Assembly: GCA_016858145.1 (NCBI GenBank)
Contig: JAEHOE010000108.1
Coordinates: forward strand, 248,001 to 312,000
Direction: 5' to 3'
DNA: 64,000 nucleotides
Source: Edaphochlamys debaryana
Lineage: Eukaryota > Chlorophyta > Chlorophyceae > Chlamydomonadales
Below are positions 34,901 through 41,611 of this stretch, one piece after another. Every line of letters starts with the position of its first letter. The stretch's first letter is position 1. Both the position numbers and the translations under genes were made by a program. The notes under the pieces are model-generated. The model had not been told where the DNA came from and did no database searches. It saw nothing but the letters and a program-made list of their open reading frames with translations.

Positions 34901-37900
34901 GATGACGACGCCGGCGCTGGTGGAGCTGGCGGCGGCTCGGCCTCGGCACCCTCAAGCTGCGCAGCGGCTCCGCCCCCTGCAGGCCCCTCGGCGCCCCCGG
35001 CCTCATCGGGCTCCGCCCTGCCGACCGGCACCAAGGCCCACCACCTCTCTCTTCAGCAGGAGCTGGCCCTTCCCGTGACGCTCTGCTCCAAGTCCTGCGG
35101 CAACCCGGGGCCACGGCTCCACATGCCGGACGGCACCTTCCTGACTCCGGACGGCGACAGGGTGCCCTTGGTTCGCTACCGCAAGCGAGAGAAGGCCACG
35201 GACTTCTACGACCGCATCGTCATGAGCCAGGTCGACAGCGACGGTGAGTCACCCTCTCCCGGCAACGCTGGGGGAGCGGTACCTTCTCCCTGGCACAACG
35301 GGTACTGCACCGTACGGCCCAAGACGTATGGCCTGAGCCTCGCTCGTGTCGTGCACCTGCTGTATGATCTGGACGGACGCACCTTCTGCTCCAGCGAGGA
35401 CGACCATGCCCTCTCCATCCCTCGTAGGCACGGGGCCCGTGCCCTGTCGCGCCTAATCGCCAACAGCCCCATCTACGGCCCGGTGCCCTTCCTCGATACC
35501 TACGGGGCCTGCCCCACCGACAGCGAGTACGATGACTTTGGCTCGACTAGCGGGGGCGAGGAGGGCGAGCTGGACGACGAGCTGGCTGCCTACGCGGCCA
35601 AGCTCGACGCTCTGCAGCACCAGCTTGGCCGTATGATGCTGCGGCACGTGACGCGCAGCCTGGACCGGCGGCTGCGACGCCATGCGCGCAGGGAGCTGCG
35701 CCGCCAGCAGGAGCGGCGCGCCCTGGCACAGATAGAAATAGACCGGACAAGGGAGGAGTACCGCACCATGGCCAAGCGTGAGTTCCTGCGGCGCCGCGCG
35801 GAGCGCTGGGCGGCAACGGCAGGCGCCAAGCCCGCCAAGCCCAAGCTGATGGTGCCGCCCACCAACACCAGCTCAGCGTCTCCGCACCGCTGGCGCCTCA
35901 ACACGTTCAAGACGTTCACCTTCGCCCTCACCTGCCTGGTGCTGCTCAGCTGCTGGCGTCTTGCTGACGCTGCCCCGCACTGCGTGCCCCACCCGGCTTA
36001 CCAGCAGGGGGGGCAGTGGGCGGCTCCCAGCTGGGCTCAGCTGGAGCTCTCACCCGCCAACAGCTCCCTGGAGGAGGCCATGCATCGCGTGCGCCTCCGC
36101 TCCCAATCGACACCGCCGGTGGCAGCGCCGCTTGGCGGGTCTGCGGCCCCCAGCCCCGCGGCTCCGCTGACGGCTGCCCTCGCCGCTGAGGCCTCTCCTG
36201 CCTTCGTCACCACGCCTGACGGCACTCGGGCCCCGCCCGAGGACTCCGCCTTCGTTAAGCAAGCGGCTGGCTACACCCTCTGCATTCGCCCAGACATGAC
36301 CGAGGCGGAACGGGACAGCATCAAGGCCCTCATGCAGAAGTACGACCACCTCTTCGCCCGCAGCCTCAAGGACATCGGCTGCTACCGAGGGGACTTGGGC
36401 CCAGTCAAGATCGAGCTCAAGCATGACAACCCGATCTTCGAGGCCCCCCGCCGTCACTCTGCTGCTGAGCGCGCCGTCGAAGACGCCAAGTGTCGAGAGC
36501 TGCTGGAGGCCGACATCATCGAGCCCTCCAACTCGACCAAGTACGCGATGAACGTCACCATGCCTGGGAAGAAAGGGCTAGACGGCACCTATGCTTCAGG
36601 CGATAAAAGGTACTGCGCCGACGCCCGGAGGGTCAATGCAGCGAGCGTGCGTGACTACTTCCGTCCCCCAGCGCCGGAGGAGCTGTTCGCGCGGATCTTG
36701 GGTGCCAAGTTCATCACGAAGTGTGACTGCCGAGCGGCCTTCAATCAGCTGCCCCTGGCCGAGGAGGACCGCGACAAGACCTCCTTCTGGTGGTGCAACA
36801 CGCTCTATCGCTACAAGCGCTTGATGTACGGGGCCGTCAATGCTACGGCAGCTTGGCAGCGAGTGCTTAGTCATCACGTACGGCAGTACGGCCTGCAGGA
36901 CGTAGTACATATCTTTGTGGACGACGCAGCAGTAACAGGCAGTACAGCGGAGGAGCATGAGCAAAATCTGGCTCAGTTTCTCACCATGCTCACCGACATC
37001 AACATCAAGCTGCACCCGGACAAAACCGTGGTGGCGGCTGACAAGATAGAGTTCTTGGGACACATGATCAGCGCGGATGGGCTTAGCCCAGTCCAGGCTA
37101 AGATAGCAGCTATCCAAGCCATCCAGCCCCCTCGCTCGCTCACCGAGCTCCAGTCTCTCCTCGGCATGTGCAACTACTACCGTTGTTACATCCCTGACTT
37201 CGCCTGCATCGCCAGCCCCCTCTACGAGCTTACCAAGAAGGGCGTGGTCTGGGGCCCCGAGACCTGGCAGCCCAAGCACCAGGAGGTGCTGGATCGGCTC
37301 AAGGCCGAATTTGCCACCAACAACCGCCTGCTGCGCAACCCTGACCCCAACCGTGAGCTTATCCTCCATACGGACTTCTCCAACGTGGGCATCAGCGCCG
37401 TGCTGGGTCAGCTGGACGATGATGGCAACGAGTACATGTGCGCCTGCATCTCCCGCTCCCTCAACCAGCATGAGCGCAACTACACGTCGTACAAGGGTGA
37501 GATGCTGGCGGCCTGCTGGGCAATGAAGATGTTACGCCCCTACCTGCTAGGCTGGCGCTTCACCTTGGTGACCGACCACGCGCCGCTGCTTTGGCTAATG
37601 GAGAATCAAAACCTAGTGGGGCAGTACGCGCGCTGGGCCCTCCTCATGCAAGAATACGACTTTAACGTGGCGCATCGCCCCGGCAAGCTGCACCACAACG
37701 CTGACACCCTCAGCCGCTCGCCCATGCCTTCGAGCGCTGACGGCTCGGGCGCGCGGATGGACGAGGACTCTGACCCTCGGCCGCCGGTGCCCAAGCTGGT
37801 CCCGTATCCCACCGTCACGCCTGCGGCGCAGCCCACCGTTCTCATGTCAGCTGTCCAAGCCCTGGCGCAGCGCGCCCGGGAGGACTTCTCCATCCTGGCA

Positions 37901-39211
37901 GCCGTGACGGGGCAGGGCTCCGCCCTCACGCTCTCTCCCGATGAGCTGCTGGCTGGCGGCAACGGCACGGCCTCTGACGCCATTGAGAGACCATCAGACC
38001 CGGACTGCACTGCTGCGCAGCTGCAGACCCGGCTAGCCAACGTTATAGCCAACCGCATCGTACTTGAAGCCAGGGACGCGCTGCGCGCGCTTCCCCTGCC
38101 CAGCCCTCGGCCTCGCCGCACGGGCAACGGCACCACGGTTTCCCTCGACACCAGCCTGCTCTCCCACCATTTCTTGGAGCGGGCGTTCACCGACGGGCTG
38201 GTGGTGGTCGAGTGCGGCACCTCTGCCGCCACGGGCCTCGAGGCCTGCCTCAGGGCAGGCTGGACGGTGCGCGAGTACCACGCCTGGGGCGCGCCGGAGG
38301 AGGAGCGGGTGCTGCTGCGCCGTCGTCTGGGCTGGCTCCGTGCTTCCTTTCCCCGCCAAATCCGCGGCGCCGCCGTGGAGGCGCCCTGGGCAGCCCTGCC
38401 GCCGGGCCCCCTCAGCAACGAGCACCTGCTCAACGCCTCCGCCAACGCTGGGCAACAGTGGCTCGTGCTGGCCAACCTGGACTCCTACCGGGTCCCGCCC
38501 GAGCGAGTCTTGGACCTACTCGGCCGTCTTCAGGAGCTGCAACCCCGCCTTCCCCCGGGTTACCTTCTGGAGGGCAACCTGCCAACGACCGAGGACACGC
38601 CCTTCGGCAATGGTCGGACTTTAGACACGGCCTTGCTGGGTAGGCCCCAGCATTCGCTGCGGGACTACTACACCAACTTAGCCGCCATCGAGCACCTGCG
38701 GCGCATCGTCACCAACGGCGCCTGGGCCCCGAGCAACCTCGCAGCCTCTGACGCCCTGCCGTCGCGTCAGTTGCCCATCTGCGAGGCGCTTCTCGGCCCC
38801 CCCTACGCCGCATGCGACGTGCCGGGCCGCACGGTCACGGTCCTGCCCCCAGGTGACCTGCGCGCCTTGGAATTTCCCACCATCCGTTCAGCACCACCGT
38901 CGCCGCTGGACCCAGAGGAGATCTGCACCGTCTCAGGCCTCGAACCCGCTTCCCTGCTGGACCCGCGAGAGGATGGCACCCCCCCTGTCAAGGCTCCCTG
39001 GAGCGACCTATCAGGGCGACTCGCGCTGCGGAGTCGAGTGCCTAGGGGCTCCTTTAAACTGGATTGTGCTGCTGTTGCTCCACACGGCCGCTTTGCGGGA
39101 CATGCATATCGGGTCAGCTGCAGGGCATCGGGCACAGTCGGTCGCTCGGCGGGAGTGCAATCTTACCCAGACCCCGAACGATTGTGCACGCCTCTCCTGC
39201 GTGGCAGCTAG
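28913..39211 (+). CDS. Retroelement polyprotein (Gag/PR-like/RT/RNase H plus methyltransferase-like region)
   Basis: The first in-frame ATG is 28913 (3432 residues), though the frame is open back to 27980. In order: gag-like region (about 1-280); zinc-finger-like C318-x2-H321 with H332-x4-C337; Gln/Pro/Tyr-rich linker; retropepsin-like segment around D745 with C-A after it in place of the usual T/S-G; RS-rich basic linker (about 1100-1146); second Cys/His cluster (C1179, C1182, H1214, C1219); a second protease-like end, VVLGRDF (1704-1710); a hydrophobic segment at about 2332-2352; reverse transcriptase with FVDD at 2668-2671 in place of the usual Y-x-D-D; RNase H with HTDFSNVGISAVLGQ near 2820, and HRPGKLHHNADTLSR near 2920. 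The last 500 residues resemble a C5-methyltransferase. No integrase (HHCC or DDE) was seen. The RT/RNase H assignment is firm; the rest is graded inference. Confidence 0.85.
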   Translation: MSNKHVPVFDSINKSLPAFLAATHSWRLGWEMTSRGDNTCKLCRLWLAGIAGGQGPDGSVRLFTVTQHWVNTKGLPRLLRHRVEFDAAIAAMNPQPVPLPDYVGQALLPGLLDAMDYVIALLREDYGRDDPAAKADYEKFEIWTTEDPTAAGSRYLAIVSVLSLVTYPRRTRTERWLLAVVKSHWVKAAVMNEHIKLGYRGKADDDPTAWDVEWCISECQNVYVCFRSDQAEVDRLAPKKVRALATAAGPVGESTAASHSDFARLSAQLDSMALAIHGPNNGNRPFGNQQQLQSPAGKMRQRWPKEAPGPVTGSKGPCTYHACVNGPRAKSHSLDFCSENAKAGNPTALQGYPASVDMGQAWEKLLRQNPQFAAPQQQQQQGGYQQGGKPQGGSKQEYVKAKDNNRGKGRVNAYAAKTDSPASQAPAAAPPVAFHAPYGYAPYPYAQPPPMYGYPPSAYGGHGPQQLPAPSAGQHAAAFASAASYRGTPPPSHVSAQSHGWLMGHGAPPYAYPPPPSYAPSTSSALATDTFSVAQQPFGTFITRVDSTAGATVLATSSSASVSKLGGGMSSLGTSVQTAAPARTGLQWPIPAVALNTAREPMPAGFRQSQAASLPSSIRVPLVEYCSIQIYLDGSCSVRVSGATGTTILTAIGDLMNVVKAQIRPSPTDTAPNATFACSSTAASAGSTTPPGSAVPTGDTEAINRHLQSKDCASLHYVDNGDPKQGVAFHTADGGLVYPSGVAPDCACNPWGLVVESLVKELGLTIRPCDAGVRSLEQRSRPLGIVTIRTTLNPGTPQETTFEGEFLVVRDSAAEGLFKVLWGVHFFWLHGMVLDYFPSPHLKFRPGFYRGDASLGGYVKLIPAPAELGQAAAALRACYATVQLPASETAAREVKTKDCNRKVPFLPKQLFKTLADSAASELYAPGDSTVRIWSTPEPSYAEQYKRYLHEEERKALIIYADPVPLNEDELIAQADEDGELDEYLVNDDGSVPMEPLSPLPPLSPPLPPSPVPEPSSPPPPTPAVERSPQPPPPQPNALVTPPAPAPKGPSARVPPQGPQAAPAASPSARRHIAWSPMPPPQATPVGGPPVLQLGPRDPYYDRGYRGDQRGSEQRRSRSPSRGDKEPDNDRRKDQGKDHDHDRSRDRGHGGPGPGSSGAVPRPRHTKELPSKLSGSRVPCTCCTLISELASHPDYRALARYPGLETVSYAAKKDHSLDKCKIWALLGGPTLLQMTRDVALTFGIQGYSQPILESELLEWDPVQDPLTLDESLQHDAQHLINTCRWHEEIRAQVQAPHGRSPYHAQQLNAHAVFWHRHPVWCQLLFLALGEQGLRVDWGLYLPDGSPRLIPSDEELARQDLLARALAEGLHRLQAGAGGDEAPAGPLATPYLPPGLRPAVLPAWAAPQPLVTAQTTQPALQTAPPPLPVAAPAVQTGRALCMHPGLALDVQPAPANLMDYSTTVFATVAAGDTSRAAPMQPQRVEPPPPPPPLQPPSQARAQGLRPAVAEPQSVGNPRQVVSMVRATQVLTVGDVQWSVARTVYEENPSSVGEPWVCAFLAADQLPPPTPRNNTGTGLLMGDNEGYRWTSGGFCKIQIVCVDHVSSPATFSDEDGLTGIPLLLRLDVARTFPTTVEGDGLRHHEPRPLRGAIGNRGLYGYEYTLHGARLLVNGHVTKRTGASYMRSISLALPPIPVLGLDDLPYGVVLGRDFNVQFNAVRSYGRAGDTLQLTHQLPNEDTWATTLRLTNVYCPGDIRFCALTPSPGRGGEDDNNNQPGPAEHADADTASGEDEEVLAPVPGQPGQRRLLPRPSSSRANSSDLAPPKVPPSTALQARARDMLQRWADAATELQATKAKELCDAGAGSGPSSAVTPTAPPAPAMVLPPAPETEERHRSDSTKRPAPTQGEQLGPLGKLVRTERGGYELQVDVKRWAATKHLPTEALLQQLNEVFDACEAEERAAGRPFPPRDEIVIDDEEEDEEAPDVTSPCSGPQPRRPDDDAGAGGAGGGSASAPSSCAAAPPPAGPSAPPASSGSALPTGTKAHHLSLQQELALPVTLCSKSCGNPGPRLHMPDGTFLTPDGDRVPLVRYRKREKATDFYDRIVMSQVDSDGESPSPGNAGGAVPSPWHNGYCTVRPKTYGLSLARVVHLLYDLDGRTFCSSEDDHALSIPRRHGARALSRLIANSPIYGPVPFLDTYGACPTDSEYDDFGSTSGGEEGELDDELAAYAAKLDALQHQLGRMMLRHVTRSLDRRLRRHARRELRRQQERRALAQIEIDRTREEYRTMAKREFLRRRAERWAATAGAKPAKPKLMVPPTNTSSASPHRWRLNTFKTFTFALTCLVLLSCWRLADAAPHCVPHPAYQQGGQWAAPSWAQLELSPANSSLEEAMHRVRLRSQSTPPVAAPLGGSAAPSPAAPLTAALAAEASPAFVTTPDGTRAPPEDSAFVKQAAGYTLCIRPDMTEAERDSIKALMQKYDHLFARSLKDIGCYRGDLGPVKIELKHDNPIFEAPRRHSAAERAVEDAKCRELLEADIIEPSNSTKYAMNVTMPGKKGLDGTYASGDKRYCADARRVNAASVRDYFRPPAPEELFARILGAKFITKCDCRAAFNQLPLAEEDRDKTSFWWCNTLYRYKRLMYGAVNATAAWQRVLSHHVRQYGLQDVVHIFVDDAAVTGSTAEEHEQNLAQFLTMLTDINIKLHPDKTVVAADKIEFLGHMISADGLSPVQAKIAAIQAIQPPRSLTELQSLLGMCNYYRCYIPDFACIASPLYELTKKGVVWGPETWQPKHQEVLDRLKAEFATNNRLLRNPDPNRELILHTDFSNVGISAVLGQLDDDGNEYMCACISRSLNQHERNYTSYKGEMLAACWAMKMLRPYLLGWRFTLVTDHAPLLWLMENQNLVGQYARWALLMQEYDFNVAHRPGKLHHNADTLSRSPMPSSADGSGARMDEDSDPRPPVPKLVPYPTVTPAAQPTVLMSAVQALAQRAREDFSILAAVTGQGSALTLSPDELLAGGNGTASDAIERPSDPDCTAAQLQTRLANVIANRIVLEARDALRALPLPSPRPRRTGNGTTVSLDTSLLSHHFLERAFTDGLVVVECGTSAATGLEACLRAGWTVREYHAWGAPEEERVLLRRRLGWLRASFPRQIRGAAVEAPWAALPPGPLSNEHLLNASANAGQQWLVLANLDSYRVPPERVLDLLGRLQELQPRLPPGYLLEGNLPTTEDTPFGNGRTLDTALLGRPQHSLRDYYTNLAAIEHLRRIVTNGAWAPSNLAASDALPSRQLPICEALLGPPYAACDVPGRTVTVLPPGDLRALEFPTIRSAPPSPLDPEEICTVSGLEPASLLDPREDGTPPVKAPWSDLSGRLALRSRVPRGSFKLDCAAVAPHGRFAGHAYRVSCRASGTVGRSAGVQSYPDPERLCTPLLRGS
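36292..37726 (+). other. Reverse transcriptase and RNase H domains of the polyprotein
   Basis: Within the polyprotein. Signature segments are KFITKCDCRAAFNQLPL (the motif with the first catalytic Asp), IFVDDAAV (the paired Asp of motif C at 36914-36925), KIEFLGHMISADGL and LLGMCNYYRCYIPDFA, then RNase H beginning LILHTDFSN and closing with the LHHNADTLSR block typical of Ty3/gypsy elements. All catalytic Asp positions I can judge are present. Confidence 0.9.
38160..38760 (+). other. C5-cytosine methyltransferase-like region, catalytic motifs degenerate
   Basis: LVVVECGTSAATGLEACLRAG (from residue 3096) has the spacing of methyltransferase motif I. YLLEGNLPTTED (3217-3228) sits where the ENV motif VI is expected, and RPQHSLRDYYTNLA (from about residue 3244) resembles the motif VIII segment with its Arg residues and the Y-T-N that follows in algal homologues. 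The catalytic Pro-Cys of motif IV is not found: the corresponding place reads VLANLDSYRVP. I infer a methyltransferase fold that has lost catalysis, or a diverged derivative. Confidence 0.5.
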
Positions 39212-39280
39212 CTTGCAACCCTGGAACGGCGCGAAGGGGTGCAGGGCAGCGAGTGGCAAAGCGCGAGATGACGCGAGGGG

Positions 39281-39320
39281 ACGGGAAGTGACGGGAAGTG
39301 ACGGGAAGTGACGGGAAATG
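39281..39320. repeat. 10-bp tandem repeat (4 copies) after the retroelement ORF
   Basis: ACGGGAAGTG occurs three times in a row, followed by one copy with a single change. It lies 70 bases after the polyprotein stop codon and may mark the 3' end region of the element. Confidence 0.8.
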
Positions 39321-39395
39321 CAGCTCTGGGCTCATGTGCATGCTTACATTGCGTTTGCCATGGACCCGAGAACCCACAACGGAGAACCGCCTTGT

Positions 39396-39570
39396 GTCAA
39401 TTTGAGCTGCGACCGGGGCGGGTTTGGGTGCGCGAACCGGGCATGTCGGTTTGGGGGGCGGTTTGGGGGTCGGTTACCGGGTGGCACGAACCCGGGTTTG
39501 ACCCGAACCCGGTCGGAACCCGCTTAAGGACTGATATAGGGCGGGCGGTGTTCTGGTTTGCCCGCTTGAC
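39396..39570 (-). repeat. Degenerate dispersed repeat rich in AACCGGGTT words (right copy, inverted)
   Basis: On the minus strand this reads CCCTATATCAGTCCT, then GCGGGTTCCG and a run of ACCCGGG/CCGGGTT words, matching the order seen at 25418-25620 on the plus strand. The two copies therefore face each other around the retroelement. Confidence 0.55.
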
Positions 39571-39856
39571 AACAACCTACCCCAATTCCGCACTCCCTCA
39601 TCTTCTCCCCAACCCACGACATCTCTGCATGCCGAACGTCGGTGCGTCAGCCATGCATGCCGCACCTCCTCCTCTGCAAATCCGCGCCACGTGAACCAGC
39701 CATCCCAGTACCCAGCCAGCAGATTCCCCACTTTGTGACCTCTGCCATTGACCTTGCGCCGGCCCATCACGTGTAACCTGGAAGCGCCCCAGCAGCTCCA
39801 GCTCCAGGCATCACGATGGCCAATCGGCGGGCCCAGCCGCGGCCACCGTCCTAGCC

Positions 39857-39918
39857 TTGTTAGGCTGGGATTGCACTTTGCTGGCCTTGCTTTTCGCGTA
39901 ACCTCGTCCCCGTTTCCC
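39857..39918 (+). repeat. Dispersed 62-bp repeat, copy 1
   Basis: Nearly identical to 49411-49477 in the same orientation. The shared core includes TTGCACTTTGCTGGCCTTGC and TTTTCGCGTAACCTCGTCC; the other copy has a 5-base insertion. No coding sense; probably a fragment of an unknown transposable element. Confidence 0.8.
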
Positions 39919-41611
39919 CTTTCCCCGTCCTAGCCTCAGACGCTGCCCTAACACAACCAAAGCCCCAGAACTAGCCATCTCCATCCCACCGCCCACCCAC
40001 CGCGACAGGGCTTAGAGGAAAGCCCGGAGCGGGGGGGACTCAGGGACTCAGCCGGAGAGACTCAACCTCAGCGAGGAACAGAAGATGACACCGCAACAAC
40101 AATCACATCAACGCTTCTTACTTGTGCCAAAGCCCCCGCCAACACCAGCCATAGTAAGCCATAAGCATATCCTTCAAGCGGGCAAGCCCAACAAGGGTGT
40201 CAGCACAGAATCCCAAGAAGCCCCAGCACCATTACACCTCACACAACAGCACATATCACAATCTCCTGTTGAACCCCCTCCCAGCTTGCAGCCCGCCGCG
40301 AAAGCCGATGCTGACCTGCGGTACCACTCCTTACCGCTAGCGAAAGCAATCCAGCAAGTAAGCACGTATAACCCCACCTGAATCACATCCCTCCATCCTC
40401 CAAAGACCTGCGGCCCCGTTCCCAGCCATTAATGTTTTTGTGCGCTGCCAATAGCCCGAACACATACAGCCCAACCCAATCACCCCAGCAATGACCTACG
40501 CAGCAGGGTCATGTATGCTTTGCCCAGCACAGCCCAGCACAGCACAGCCCAGCACAGCACAGCACAGCACAGCATAGCATTTTGCGTCGGCGTCAGTCGC
40601 TCCGCCCCGTTGTCTAAACAACCCCAGCACAGCAGCCATTGGCAGTCGCACCCCGCCCCCTCGTATTGTATGCCCATCCGCACACAGTAGTGCGTGCCAT
40701 AACCAAACAACCGGCAAGAGAGAGCGTACCGGAAATACTGGTACAGGCGGGAAGCCAGGGGAGAGCTGACCCCGCGTGCTGTACACCCCTCACCAACATG
40801 TGAACCCCACCCGCAAAGCGCAAACCCCTCAACATGAACCAGGAGGCGTGAGAGCGTGACTCTGGGTCACGCAGGGACGCACACAAGAGCCCTACTCACT
40901 CGGCAGCCCTACGGTGCTCTTGCCTTGCTCGAGCGCCGCCAGCGTGCGCATGTATGTGGCTGGGGTGCATACCCCTCGCGCATTCCGATACTAGTCCGCG
41001 AGCCAAGCAAAGTTCATAAGCAAGCATTTGATTACCACACAACTCCAAGCCAAGCAGCTTCACGACTGAAAGAAATGGGCCGTCCACACCTAAAGCTGTG
41101 TTTGGCTCACTGTGCCCTCTGGGGCTTAGACAGCAAGGCCCAACGGGCCCACACGCGGAACAAGCAAGTGCAGCCCTCATCACCGTTGCTTGGGCCCATG
41201 CAAGCCACAGCTATGGCATGTACGGCTACGGGCGGTAGAGCGAGGCGCAGTTGCGGTACGGTACGGTACGTCCGTACACTCCAGTGCTAGTGCTCATAAA
41301 CTTAGTGCCGACGATCCATTCCGTGACGTGAGCAGGGGGGATGATGACGTTATGATGATAGCCTGCGTGCCCAAGGGGTCCGTGCCACCTCGCTGGTGCA
41401 TCAATCCTTCTCAATGAGGACAATGACTATTAAGCGCCGCATATGCAAGGCGTGTGTGCAAAAGCGCATACCCACATACCGGCCATACATCTCTCAGTAA
41501 CCGTGCGACCCCCCTTTCCCTACTAGCCACGCCGTTCCCCCCGTCCCCCGCCTCAACCCCTCCTCCTCGTCCTCCTCGTCCTCCCCCCCCTGAACCGCCT
41601 CCTCCTCAGCA
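39919..41611. other. Intergenic, 3' side of the minus-strand AP2 gene
   Basis: No supported gene. A short CAGCA/CAGCC simple repeat lies at about 40521-40577. A 98-codon Gln/Pro-rich ORF (40085-40381) has no splice or domain support and was not called. Confidence 0.35.

Larger units (their letters stand above)
27908..39320 (+). mobile_element. Ty3/gypsy-type retroelement, LTRs and integrase not recognised
   Basis: The body is one reading frame open from 27980 to the TAG at 39211, with gag-like, zinc-finger, protease-like, reverse transcriptase and RNase H segments in Ty3/gypsy order, then a methyltransferase-like region. The boundaries given are approximate: a stem-loop on the left and a 10-bp tandem repeat on the right. 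No terminal direct repeats, primer-binding site or target duplication could be identified by eye, so the copy may be truncated. It lies between the two convergent AP2 genes. More than 11 kb without a stop suggests a fairly young copy, although the GC-rich composition also lowers stop frequency. Confidence 0.75.

Noticed and set aside
40085..40381. 98-codon Gln/Pro-rich ORF
   Set aside because: No homology, splice or conservation evidence.
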